This document shows positions 1-8,380 of a stretch of 64,000 bases of DNA, piece by piece. Source of the stretch: Lyngbya sp. PCC 8106 (GTDB lineage: Bacteria; Cyanobacteriota; Cyanobacteriia; Cyanobacteriales; Microcoleaceae); the NCBI RefSeq assembly GCF_000169095.1, contig NZ_AAVU01000013.1, positions 1-64,000 of the forward strand, given 5' to 3'. The position numbers and the translations under genes are program-made. The notes under the pieces are model-generated. The model was not told where the DNA came from. It did no database searches and saw only the letters and a list, made by a program, of their open reading frames with translations. The stretch's first letter is position 1, and each line of letters starts with the position of its first letter.

Positions 1-261
1 TAATCAATTTTTACGTGTAACTACTGTACAGAAAGCGTTTTATATTTTTTAATCAGTTGTTGAAAACACTGAAGCTATAAATTTTTTTGATCATAATACC
101 CCGTAAAAAGCAGTAGATATTCGGAGGTGTCAAAGTATTATTTTTTACACCTACACGTAGGTACATCCGTACAAACCGAAGCTAGAGATGAACAAAATAA
201 TTGATCCATCCCCAAAATCTTCGGAGTCCCGTTTCAACAAATAAGTATATTTGCTTATTGT
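1..261. other. Left-edge non-coding stretch
   Basis: AT-rich sequence at the window edge, downstream of the acyltransferase gene that ends at 262. I see no convincing gene, hairpin terminator or repeat here. Confidence 0.4.
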
Positions 262-1623
262 CTAAGGCTTCGACTCAGGTTGACTCATCTTTTCTAAAGA
301 TGCTTGTAATGTTTGAGTCAAATTTTCCACGGCTTGACGGCGACTTACTTTATAATCAGACCATCGTTGAGAGATCGAAATCGGTTTTCCCACGACCATT
401 TGTACTCGTCGCTTTCCTAAATATGGAGTTTGACTGGGGTTTCCGCCTTTGAGTCGAGTGATCATCGTCCAAACGATAATCGTAATTTCTGCAAAACGGT
501 CAAAGGTGGGATTTTCCTGAACATATTTCCCACTCACGGCGACAAAACTCTCCACTAATCTCATATGCCACATTCGCAGACTGGCTTCTTCTGCAACTCG
601 ACGGGCTAATCCTCGTTCAACGGGTGACAAAGCTTCCAGATCTTTAATATCTTCTCGATAAATACAATCCCATCCTGTTTGTTCAATCCGACGACAACGT
701 TCAGTTAAAGTTCCTTTGGGTTTAATCGCAAAGTGACTTTCTGCAACTTGTAAAGCAATATCTAACAGTCGTTGTAATCGGAAGGGTAATTCTTCTGTTT
801 GATCTGTAGGAATGTGTTGATGATAATATTGACGATAAAAATTCTCCATCAAATCCAGCAAATAATTCCCTAAGTTAATCAGACGGGGATAAAGTGAACT
901 GGGTGTCGGTTTAGAATCAGAAGCCGTTAAACCACAGTCGGTTTCCATTTCAAACAAAAGTTGGGCGATCGCTTGCCAATTATCTCTGATATAATGATAT
1001 TGAATTCCCAATGGAATAATCAAGACTTCTTCACTCCGTTGGGCTTTTTGCAAGTCTTCGACACACCAAAAACCGAGTTGAGCAATTCCAGGTTCTAACG
1101 GACTAACTTGGTGATTTAAACCATTTGTTGCGCCTTCGGGTGCGGCTGCGATGGGAAAGCGACCATTTACAAATAAATTTCGGGCTGATCTTAATCCTTG
1201 ACGGTCAAGTTTTCCTCGTAATATTGAAGTGCCGCCCAATTTTGGAAATAACCAAGTTACATAGTTTCCCGCCCATAACGGAATACCACGATCATACATG
1301 AAATGGGCATGAACAGGAGGTTTTAAAGATATTCCTTGTTTTTTTGCCTGTTGCGGAATTTTTCGCCAAAATAACTGAGAAATCGGTAAGGGATCATCGG
1401 GGTTGGGATGACGAAAGGCTAACATAAACCGAACTTTTTCTTGTTGGAATTGTTGATATAGTTCAACTAATTGTTCGACGTTTTCTGCTTGGATTTCGGT
1501 AATGGGAGTTTGGAAGCGAATCCACCACGGAAAAATCCATTGACTGAGTTTTAAAACTCCAGGTTGAAAGTCGGGAGGGATAAATTCTAAGGGTGGTTGT
1601 ACGTTGATCATTGAGTTGGACAT
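262..1623 (-). CDS. PlsC-like glycerolipid acyltransferase family protein
   Basis: Predicted member of the glycerol-phosphate acyltransferase fold, which transfers an acyl chain to a lipid precursor at the membrane. The catalytic HX4D motif is seen as RHPNPDD (His72, Asp77). It is followed by a substrate-binding block around Arg136 (TSILRGKLDR) and the PEG element at about 162-164 (AAPEGATNG). The 453-residue length is well above the roughly 250 residues of bacterial PlsC; the C-terminal half (about 230-453) is family-specific and I recognise no further domain. The start at MSNS is the longest option; Met5 is an alternative. The gene lies 90 bp downstream of mnmE on the same strand. The exact acyl acceptor cannot be told from sequence. 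Confidence 0.75.
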   Translation of the reverse strand: MSNSMINVQPPLEFIPPDFQPGVLKLSQWIFPWWIRFQTPITEIQAENVEQLVELYQQFQQEKVRFMLAFRHPNPDDPLPISQLFWRKIPQQAKKQGISLKPPVHAHFMYDRGIPLWAGNYVTWLFPKLGGTSILRGKLDRQGLRSARNLFVNGRFPIAAAPEGATNGLNHQVSPLEPGIAQLGFWCVEDLQKAQRSEEVLIIPLGIQYHYIRDNWQAIAQLLFEMETDCGLTASDSKPTPSSLYPRLINLGNYLLDLMENFYRQYYHQHIPTDQTEELPFRLQRLLDIALQVAESHFAIKPKGTLTERCRRIEQTGWDCIYREDIKDLEALSPVERGLARRVAEEASLRMWHMRLVESFVAVSGKYVQENPTFDRFAEITIIVWTMITRLKGGNPSQTPYLGKRRVQMVVGKPISISQRWSDYKVSRRQAVENLTQTLQASLEKMSQPESKP

Positions 1624-1713
1624 TTTTTAAAATTCCCTGATGATTTTAAATTATTTTAACTCTACTCCTGAGTTGTACCTTTGTATAGAAGATTTATTTC
1701 TAAAAGACTGGGG

Positions 1714-3123
1714 TTACTTCCCAATACAAAATCGACTGAATATTCGATCTAAAACAGATTCGGTGACTTCTTCTCCAGTCACTTCTCCTAAAGCTTGAAT
1801 AGCTTCTCGCAGATCAATTGTCCAAAAATCTAAAGGGAGTTGATTTTCTATGGTTATTTTCATTTGGTCTAAGGCTTTTTTTGCCCGAGTAATAACAGAT
1901 GCTTGACGTTGGTTGATGGCAATATCTAGGTTTTTGGCTTGGAGATTTCCGGCGTTAATGGCGGTTAAAATTGCAGTTTCGAGTTCGGTAATTCCTTGAT
2001 TTAAAGCAGCTGCGGTTTTGACTGTTAATAAATTTTCGCGGTTCAGTTTTGCTAAAATTTCTTCAACTTTTGCGTCTAATTCGTTGGCAGATACTCGGTC
2101 AATTTTGTTAAGGATTAAAATCAAAGGACGGTGTTGCACTTGTTGATAAATTTCTTCGTCGCTTTCTGTCCAACCTGCTTCAGCATCTATGGTTAATAAG
2201 ACTAAATCTGCTAACTTTGCCGCCGTTTGCGATCGCTCTATACCAATTTTTTCGACTTGATCTTCGGAGTTGCGAATTCCGGCTGTATCTAATACTTGTA
2301 CGGGAATTCCACCAACTACTAATTGGGATTCTACTACATCCCGAGTTGTACCGGGAAGGTCTGTTACAATGGCGCGATCACTCTGACTCCACGCATTTAA
2401 TAAACTTGATTTTCCCACATTTGGACGACCCACAATTGCGACTTTCAATCCACTTCTCAATCGTTCACCTTTTTCGGCAGTTTCTATTAAGATTGACAAT
2501 TCCGCAGAAATCTGGTTTACTTGTGATACTATCTCGGGAACGTTTAGTGGCGGTAGGTCTTCCTCGAAGTCAATCCGGGCTTCAATTTCCGCTAACACAT
2601 CCAAACAAGTCGCTCGCAATTGACGGATCGGAGTCGCCAGTTTTCCTTGTAATCCAGCGATCGCAGCAAGAGCCGCAGCTTGAGACTGAGAACCGACTAA
2701 CTCCGCAATACTTTCAGCTTGGGTAAGGTCAATCCGTCCATTGAGAAAAGCCCGTAGGGTAAACTCTCCCGGTTGAGCCAGTCTTGCTCCGGCTTCTAAA
2801 CAGAGTTGTAGCACCTGCTGAACGGCGATAATTCCCCCGTGACAATGAAACTCAACCACATCTTCACGAGTGTAGGAACGAGGAGCAAGCATCAGCAATA
2901 GCAAGGCTTCATCGACAACCTGTTGCGTCTGAGGATGACGAATATAGCCGTACAGGATGCGATGGCTTTCCCAGGGTTGACGTCCGGGTGCCGCAAACAG
3001 CAATTTAGCGATCGCGATCGCTTGAGAGCCAGATAAGCGCACAATGCCAATACTTCCCTGTTGAGGAACAATAGCGGTGGCGATCGCTACAATTGTTTCA
3101 CCGCCCGATCCGGTTTCTGACAT
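1714..3123 (-). CDS. mnmE: tRNA uridine-5-carboxymethylaminomethyl modification GTPase MnmE (TrmE)
   Basis: With MnmG this GTPase makes the cmnm5U34 modification of certain tRNA wobble positions in the cytoplasm. Visible features are the N-terminal tetrahydrofolate-binding domain (IVAIATAIVPQQGSIGIVRL start), a G1 loop VGRPNVGKSS near residue 232, the DTAGIR G3 element, an NKID G4 element and the canonical C-terminal FCIGK with the functional cysteine. The 469-residue length is normal for the family. Translation starts at an ATG with 439 bp of non-coding DNA upstream, so the gene probably has its own promoter. Confidence 0.96.
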   Translation of the reverse strand: MSETGSGGETIVAIATAIVPQQGSIGIVRLSGSQAIAIAKLLFAAPGRQPWESHRILYGYIRHPQTQQVVDEALLLLMLAPRSYTREDVVEFHCHGGIIAVQQVLQLCLEAGARLAQPGEFTLRAFLNGRIDLTQAESIAELVGSQSQAAALAAIAGLQGKLATPIRQLRATCLDVLAEIEARIDFEEDLPPLNVPEIVSQVNQISAELSILIETAEKGERLRSGLKVAIVGRPNVGKSSLLNAWSQSDRAIVTDLPGTTRDVVESQLVVGGIPVQVLDTAGIRNSEDQVEKIGIERSQTAAKLADLVLLTIDAEAGWTESDEEIYQQVQHRPLILILNKIDRVSANELDAKVEEILAKLNRENLLTVKTAAALNQGITELETAILTAINAGNLQAKNLDIAINQRQASVITRAKKALDQMKITIENQLPLDFWTIDLREAIQALGEVTGEEVTESVLDRIFSRFCIGK

Positions 3124-3562
3124 GAGTTGCCATTTAACAAACTGAGTTCTTTTATCTTACCTGTCTAGATGAATGATCAAACAATCACAATAGTTTCTCT
3201 CTAAAGATTGATGGAGTTATTCAAGTTTGACTGATATATTAGTAAATGTGAATAACAAGCTTACCGGATGAGGGTTTTGCTGTTGTGACTCATTGCTTTT
3301 CACCGAAGGAGAGCGAATTGACAAGTGAAAAGACGGTACAAATAATAATAAGCTGATTTCGTTGAGAAGTTTTTATCGCTTCCTTCTCTTTACCACTCCA
3401 AGGCGAGGCGCAATCCTCGATCAGAACAGTCTGAGGTAGTGAACGATATTAGTTGATTATATCCCTCTTATTGCCTATTTCTTGTGCAGATTTCTCGCGC
3501 TTTGATTCAGGCAATCTTCATCTGTAGTTTAGCAGAAAATCGTGAGGTTTGCAACTTCTAAT
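3124..3562. other. Intergenic region upstream of mnmE
   Basis: About 440 bp between the mnmE start and the end of the octanoyltransferase gene. It should hold the mnmE promoter and the 3' end of the neighbouring transcript. I see no strong inverted repeat with a T-tract, no open frame with coding character and no known RNA motif. Confidence 0.4.
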
Positions 3563-4345
3563 TTACAAAACAGAAAATTGGGCTGAGTTCGCTTGAATCG
3601 CTTGCCATTCGTGATTAGATAAAGGTTCAGTTTTTAACTCGATTTGAAAACATTGACAAGCGGCTTGAACTAAAGCAGTGATTACCAGATTTTGAACATC
3701 AGAAAATAGAGTGTTTGATTCACCATCATAGTTTTGATTAAACCCTTGTAGAATAGAAGGCAAAGCTATCATTCCAAACACCTGTTGATGTAGTTTAATA
3801 TCAGGATCTAACCGCATAGAACCGTGTTGTAAGATAGCATGATCCCGTCGGAGTTGAGCGCTACCAATTAACTTAGAACCATCAGATAAAATTAAATCTG
3901 CGCCTGTCGCTGTTCCAAAACAATTCGGGTTGTGAATGTAGCCCCGCCCTGCTGAACCGTAATCAAGTTTAAACCCCAGTTGACCCCACCCCTCAATCAA
4001 AAACTGACAAACCGTTTGATAGGCTTCCAGACGCCGCTCAGAGAGTCCAGAAGTCACCACCGCATAAGTTAAATCCCCTTGATGGAGTACCGCCCTTCCC
4101 CCGCTAGGACGGCGCACTAATTCTACAGATTGTCCGAGCCACGTTAAGTTTTGCCAAGATTCTGGCCAACGGCGTTGATGATAACCGAGAGAGATGGCAG
4201 CAGGTTCCCAGGTATAAAACCGTAATGTGGGGGGATGTTTACCCTGACGATGTTGTTCGAGTAACCAAGCATCAATCGCCATTTGTTGCTGTCCTGAAGC
4301 CTTAAGAAATGGGATAAAACGCCAGACTGAAGGGGTATTGGACAT
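3563..4345 (-). CDS. LipM-like octanoyltransferase / lipoate-protein ligase family protein
   Basis: Member of the biotin/lipoate A/B protein ligase fold, which attaches octanoyl or lipoyl groups to carrier-protein domains. Motifs seen are RRPSGGRAVLH (about 78-88), NCFGTATGADL (Cys142) and SKLIGSAQLRRDHAILQHG (Lys158). Cys142 is at the position of the catalytic cysteine of Bacillus LipM and absent from classical LplA ligases, so an octanoyl-ACP transferase activity is favoured over ATP-dependent lipoate activation. The 260 residues match single-domain LipM; there is no C-terminal LplA accessory domain. The ATG start follows directly from the family N-terminus (WRFIPFLKASGQQQMAID). Confidence 0.82.
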   Translation of the reverse strand: MSNTPSVWRFIPFLKASGQQQMAIDAWLLEQHRQGKHPPTLRFYTWEPAAISLGYHQRRWPESWQNLTWLGQSVELVRRPSGGRAVLHQGDLTYAVVTSGLSERRLEAYQTVCQFLIEGWGQLGFKLDYGSAGRGYIHNPNCFGTATGADLILSDGSKLIGSAQLRRDHAILQHGSMRLDPDIKLHQQVFGMIALPSILQGFNQNYDGESNTLFSDVQNLVITALVQAACQCFQIELKTEPLSNHEWQAIQANSAQFSVL

Positions 4346-4405
4346 AGAAACAAAGCGAGGGAAATTGGGGAGATATAGCAGAAGTTGGGAGGTCAGAAAT
4401 CAGCT

Positions 4406-4873
4406 TTATTGTCCAAATTCCGCTTGTAAGTCATCATCATTATCATCAGCGATTGTTGCAACCACGGTAATAATTCGAGAAATTTCAGCCGGAGTAATTC
4501 CAGCCAGAGTCCGGTTAGAAAGAACGATAACTTGTTGGTTATTGATAGCAAAATGAGATTCATAGGTGGATAACCAATTCATCTCCAATAGTTTTCGCAT
4601 CAATGTTGCTTCATTTTTAGCCGGAAGTTGCAAGACAGGCGACCAAACCGTAAGGGTATCATCTTCGGTGTCTCCGGTTAACTGTACAAAAACTTCCGCA
4701 CTTCCATATTGAAACTTCCACAAATGACCCGCATCGCTTTGACCAACCATCACTTTCTGGTCTTTTGCCAAACCGACAATCACTGTTTCAATTTCTTCAG
4801 TATAGGTGATCGTTGTCTCGGGTTCTAAATCTTCGGAGATAGCCTCTAGATTTTGGGGCGTTGTACTGCTCAT
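4406..4873 (-). CDS. YbjN-domain protein (cyanobacterial)
   Basis: 155-residue acidic protein with the YbjN / type-III-secretion-chaperone-like fold, widespread in cyanobacteria and of unknown function. Characteristic stretches are the LWKFQYGSAEVFVQL strand pair, LMRKLLEMNWLSTYESHF and the hydrophobic C-terminal helix EISRIITVVATIADD. An AGAGGA ribosome binding site lies 8 nt before the ATG. It follows the ferritin-like gene on the same strand after about 130 bp and precedes the LipM-like gene by 60 bp, so partial co-transcription is possible. No catalytic residues are apparent. Confidence 0.75.
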   Translation of the reverse strand: MSSTTPQNLEAISEDLEPETTITYTEEIETVIVGLAKDQKVMVGQSDAGHLWKFQYGSAEVFVQLTGDTEDDTLTVWSPVLQLPAKNEATLMRKLLEMNWLSTYESHFAINNQQVIVLSNRTLAGITPAEISRIITVVATIADDNDDDLQAEFGQ

Positions 4874-5006
4874 CGCAAGTTCCTCTGATGAAAAGATTGA
4901 GTGTCTGCACCCATAGTATCGCGCTAATCGATGGTTTTCATCCTGTCAAAAGTCGGTTTTCCAGTCGCACCAGAAAATCCAACTTTTCGACTAACAGACT
5001 AGAAGC

Positions 5007-5906
5007 CTAGCCCACTTTTTGCTTTTGCTTTTTCTGAGTCTGATTTAAGCCATTGAGGAACATCGGTACAAACTGTTCCATAAAAACTTTCGGATCGCGT
5101 TCCCAAGCCCGTTGTGCGGCTTGCAACCGAGTTAACTGTAACTGAGGAGCAACCAAAGTTTCGGGTAAACGCTGCATTAAATATTGGGGACGTTCCCAAA
5201 CGGGTAGAGTATTGGCAATATCAACGAGTTTGCTGACTCGACGCAATTCGGCACCGAAGGTAATATCCATTCCCGACTCGTAGGCAGCTTGTTCAATGGC
5301 GGCATATTTTTGTCGGGCTTGTTCGACCTTTTCGCGATGTTCTGGACTCTTACGAGCCATTTGAGCAAGCCAACGATTTCCCCAACGAACATGACCCGCT
5401 TCTTCGGGAAAAATGCGTTCAATGGTTTCGCGAATTTTGATATTTTCCTCAGTTTGGGGGGCTTGTTTGAGGGCATAAATATGAGCGGAAAAATATTCAC
5501 ATCCTCGCTTTTCAGTAACATTAATAGCAGCTAGGGCGGCAATTATTCCATCTTCCAAGTTCTGCTCTGGGTCATACTGCTCTTGGTCGAGGAGTCGATC
5601 AAATTCATCAATATAAGACGATCCGGGAGGTTTACCCAAATCGGCTCCTAAATCATACAACAGATCGGTTAACCAAACTGCGTGACGGGCTTCGTCAGAA
5701 ACATGGTGGGATAAATCTCGAACTAATTCACGGGGCTGACCGTTGAGCTTTTCAATAACATTGGTCAGATCTAAGCAACTGTGTTGCTCATTGTATCGAT
5801 AACGGTTGAGGGTAATGAGGTGAATTTCGCGATTTGGTACAACCCGTTGCATGATGTCACGGGCGCTCAGAGAGTTACTTAGTTTTCGAGGATAAACAAC
5901 AGTCAT
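5007..5906 (-). CDS. Ferritin-like di-iron domain protein
   Basis: A four-helix-bundle ferritin-like protein. The di-iron ligand pattern is visible: Glu40 (NEQHSC), Glu72-x2-His75 (DEARHAVW), a glutamate in helix 3 (Glu132 or Glu137) and Glu169-x2-His172 (PEEAGHVRW). The C-terminal 100 residues form a Lys/Gln-rich tail ending in KKQKQK. The family is conserved in cyanobacteria but its substrate is unknown to me; an oxidase, a hydroxylase or iron handling are all possible. It lies downstream of glnA on the same strand, separated by the glnA terminator. Confidence 0.72.
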   Translation of the reverse strand: MTVVYPRKLSNSLSARDIMQRVVPNREIHLITLNRYRYNEQHSCLDLTNVIEKLNGQPRELVRDLSHHVSDEARHAVWLTDLLYDLGADLGKPPGSSYIDEFDRLLDQEQYDPEQNLEDGIIAALAAINVTEKRGCEYFSAHIYALKQAPQTEENIKIRETIERIFPEEAGHVRWGNRWLAQMARKSPEHREKVEQARQKYAAIEQAAYESGMDITFGAELRRVSKLVDIANTLPVWERPQYLMQRLPETLVAPQLQLTRLQAAQRAWERDPKVFMEQFVPMFLNGLNQTQKKQKQKVG

Positions 5907-6033
5907 AACGTTATCAATTATTGCGGATCAAAGGTTTTATTAAAAAGCCTCTGAGATTGTAACGCAGTCTTCATAATTGCGCCGTCTAACTAACGGGTGA
6001 GAGGGATAGTTGCAAGGAAGTAACACGAAAAGA

Positions 6034-6052
6034 GCCACCCGTAGAAGGTGGC
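6034..6052 (-). terminator. Rho-independent terminator of glnA
   Basis: On the minus strand GCCACC and GGTGGC form a 6-bp perfect stem around a 7-nt loop, followed by TCTTTT, about 35 nt after the glnA stop codon. This is the typical layout of an intrinsic terminator. Confidence 0.75.
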
Positions 6053-6085
6053 GTGTAAAATCTCAAGATTCAATTGGCCTAAACG

Positions 6086-7507
6086 TTAGACATCATAGTA
6101 GAGCGCAAACTCATAGGGGTGAGGACGTAACCGCATGGGGTTAACCTCGTTATCAAGTTTGTAGGAAATCCAGTTGGCAATGAAGTCTTCGCTGAAAACG
6201 CCGGATTCCGTTAAGAACGCATGATCATTTTCCAAAGCTTCGAGGGCAAGTTCCAACGAACCGGGAGTTGAAGGAATCTTGCTTAACTCCTCAGGAGACA
6301 AGTCGTAGATGTCTACATCGAGGGGTTCACCGGGGTCAATTTTGTTTTTGATCCCATCTATCCCGGCACATAGCATCGCCGCAAACGCTAAGTAGGGGTT
6401 CGCTGTCGCATCAGGACAACGGAATTCCAGGCGCTTGGCTTTGGGATTATCACCCGAGAGGGGAATCCGCACAGAAGCCGAACGATTACCCTGAGAATAA
6501 GCCAAGTTTACCGGAGCTTCAAAACCCGGAACCAAGCGCTTGTAAGAGTTGGTTGTCGGGTTCGTTAAAGCGAGTAACGCCGGAGCATGACGGAGAATAC
6601 CGCCGATGTAATGCAAGCCCATTTCACTGAAACCTGCGTATTTGTCCCCTCCAAATAGAGGCTGACCGTCTTTCCAGATAGACTGGTGACAGTGCATCCC
6701 CGAACCGTTGTCATTAAAGAGAGGTTTGGGCATAAACGTTACGGTTTTGCCATATTTTTTAGCAACATTCTTAATGACATATTTATAAATCATCAAGTTA
6801 TCAGCCGCTTCAATTAAAGTGCCGAAACGGAAACCTAACTCATTCTGACCCCCAGTGGCGACTTCATGGTGATGCTTTTCAATGGGAACGCCACATTCTG
6901 CCATGGTCAGCAGCATTTCAGTCCGCATATCCTGCATTGTATCGGTGGGAGAAACGGGGAAATAGCCTTCTTTGTAACGGGGCTTGTATCCTAAGTTTCC
7001 GCCGGGTTCTTCCCGTCCTGAATTCCAACGACCCTCAATAGAGTCAACATAGTAGTAGCTAGAGCTTTGGGTTTGATCAAAGCGAACATCATCAAATACA
7101 AAGAATTCTGCCTCTGGCCCAAAGAAAGCAGTATTTCCGATCCCTGTTGATTCGAGATAGTCAATCGCCTTTTGAGCAATCACCCGAGGACAACGACTAT
7201 ACCATTCGCCTGTACGGGGTTCTTTGATGCTACAAATGATACTCAGTGTGGGTTCAGCCATGAAGGGATCGATCCAAGCCGTCTTGGGGTCGAGTGTCAT
7301 CATCATGTCCGATTCGTTGATCGCTTTCCATCCCCGAATACTGGAACCATCAAAAGGAACGCCGTCTGTAAATGAACTTTCGTCAATCTGATCGTGGTAA
7401 ACCGTTAAGTGCTGCCAGATTCCTGGCATATCAATAAACTTAAGGTCGATCATTTTAATATTCTGGTCTTGAATCATGCTCAAGACTTCTTGCGATGTTT
7501 CTGGCAT
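6086..7507 (-). CDS. glnA: Glutamine synthetase type I
   Basis: ATP-dependent condensation of ammonia and glutamate, the entry step of nitrogen assimilation; a cytoplasmic dodecamer. Visible are the beta-grasp element VPFDGSSIRGW, the metal-binding FFGPEAEFFVFD, the ammonia/glutamate region HHEVATGGQNELGFR, GMHCHQS and the C-terminal NPYLAFAAMLCAGIDG. The longest frame begins at 7519, but a perfect GGAGG lies six bases before the ATG at 7507 and PETSQEVL is the usual N-terminus, so that start (473 residues) is chosen. A Tyr in DVDIYDLSPEE sits at the adenylylation position of enterobacterial enzymes; cyanobacteria usually control GS with small inactivating proteins, none of which I found here. 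Transcription starts from an NtcA-type promoter. Confidence 0.98.
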   Translation of the reverse strand: MPETSQEVLSMIQDQNIKMIDLKFIDMPGIWQHLTVYHDQIDESSFTDGVPFDGSSIRGWKAINESDMMMTLDPKTAWIDPFMAEPTLSIICSIKEPRTGEWYSRCPRVIAQKAIDYLESTGIGNTAFFGPEAEFFVFDDVRFDQTQSSSYYYVDSIEGRWNSGREEPGGNLGYKPRYKEGYFPVSPTDTMQDMRTEMLLTMAECGVPIEKHHHEVATGGQNELGFRFGTLIEAADNLMIYKYVIKNVAKKYGKTVTFMPKPLFNDNGSGMHCHQSIWKDGQPLFGGDKYAGFSEMGLHYIGGILRHAPALLALTNPTTNSYKRLVPGFEAPVNLAYSQGNRSASVRIPLSGDNPKAKRLEFRCPDATANPYLAFAAMLCAGIDGIKNKIDPGEPLDVDIYDLSPEELSKIPSTPGSLELALEALENDHAFLTESGVFSEDFIANWISYKLDNEVNPMRLRPHPYEFALYYDV

Positions 7508-7572
7508 ATAAGCCTCCATATAGTCTGCGATCTGAGGCGCTCAGGCGATCTTCTCAACCAAGCATCTGGTTG

Positions 7573-7578
7573 ATCATA
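7573..7578 (-). promoter_or_regulatory. -10 element of the glnA NtcA-activated promoter
   Basis: TATGAT on the minus strand, 23 nt downstream of the NtcA box. This is the spacing expected for class II NtcA-activated promoters, in which the box replaces the -35 element. Confidence 0.75.
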
Positions 7579-7601
7579 GTGACTCAGATTGATTAAGTTT
7601 T

Positions 7602-7615
7602 GTATCAAGCATTAC
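7602..7615 (-). promoter_or_regulatory. NtcA binding site between glnA and apcF
   Basis: GTATCAAGCATTAC reads GTA-N8-TAC, a perfect match to the NtcA (CRP-family nitrogen regulator) consensus; because the consensus is palindromic it reads the same on both strands. With the TATGAT box it forms a complete nitrogen-starvation promoter for glnA. It lies 57 bp before the apcF start codon, so bound NtcA could also affect apcF transcription. Confidence 0.88.
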
Positions 7616-7672
7616 ACTATAACACGACATGGCTCAGAATAATTGAAAGAATATGATAAGGAGATTATTTTC

Positions 7673-8182
7673 ATGCGGGACGCAGTTACGAGCCTGATTA
7701 AAAATTACGACTTGACAGGACGATATTTAGACCGAGATGCCATTGATCAATTAAAATCCTACTTTCAAACGGGAACCGCACGGGTGCAAGCTGCTGCCGT
7801 GATTAATGGTAACGCAGCCGGACTGGTCAAACAAGCAGGTTCTCAATTATTTGAAGAACTCCCTGAACTGATTCGTCCAGGTGGTAATGCCTACACGACT
7901 CGCCGTTATGCGGCTTGCTTGCGTGATATGGATTATTATCTACGCTATGCAACCTATGCGATGGTCGCAGGGGATACCGATGTTCTCGATGAACGGGTTT
8001 TACAAGGATTACGGGAAACTTATAATTCTCTCAGTGTTCCCATTGGCCCGACGGTTGTGGGAATTGGTATTCTAAACGCTCTGGTTCGTGAACAAGTCGC
8101 AGCAGCCGGAGTTCCCACAGGTGAATACCTTGATCGACCTTTTGATCACTTGATTCGTGAGTTATCAGAAACAGATATCTAG
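7673..8182 (+). CDS. apcF: Allophycocyanin beta-18 subunit
   Basis: A bilin-bearing core protein of the phycobilisome that replaces one beta subunit in the bottom core cylinders next to ApcE and helps pass energy to the photosystems. The sequence MRDAVTSLIKNYDLTGRYLD is diagnostic for ApcF rather than ApcB. The chromophore cysteine is Cys82 (RRYAACLRDMDYYLRY) and Asn72 is the conserved methylated asparagine position. The open frame runs back to a TTG at 7643, but TAAGGAG at 7657-7663 sets the start at ATG 7673, giving 169 residues, about eight more than the beta phycobiliprotein norm. The gene is divergent from glnA and followed by its own terminator. Confidence 0.95.
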   Translation: MRDAVTSLIKNYDLTGRYLDRDAIDQLKSYFQTGTARVQAAAVINGNAAGLVKQAGSQLFEELPELIRPGGNAYTTRRYAACLRDMDYYLRYATYAMVAGDTDVLDERVLQGLRETYNSLSVPIGPTVVGIGILNALVREQVAAAGVPTGEYLDRPFDHLIRELSETDI

Positions 8183-8234
8183 AGATTTTTTCTAGAATTG
8201 ACTCGATTTCACTGGTTTTGATTGCAAATTTGAT

Positions 8235-8261
8235 ACCCAATCATTGGGGGGTGTTTTTTTT
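8235..8261 (+). terminator. Rho-independent terminator of apcF
   Basis: ACCCAAT and ATTGGGGGGT form a tight stem, followed by GTG and a run of eight T, about 55 nt after the apcF stop. Confidence 0.8.
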
Positions 8262-8285
8262 CACCATTCCGGCGGGTTGGAAGCC

Positions 8286-8311
8286 CACACCATAATCTTT
8301 GATTTGGTGTG
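8286..8311 (+). repeat. Candidate left-end hairpin of the tnpB element
   Basis: CACACCA, a 12-nt loop and TGGTGTG form a 7-bp perfect stem upstream of tnpB, inside a GC-richer block (GGCGGGTTGGAAGCCCA, 8271-8287). IS200/IS605 transposases recognise subterminal imperfect hairpins of this kind. Its role is inferred from position only. Confidence 0.4.
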
Positions 8312-8380
8312 AGGAGGAAAACCCGCACAGCGATTTTCGGTATGGTAATAGATCATCATGTGAGTTTTGAGTTGCCGTGA

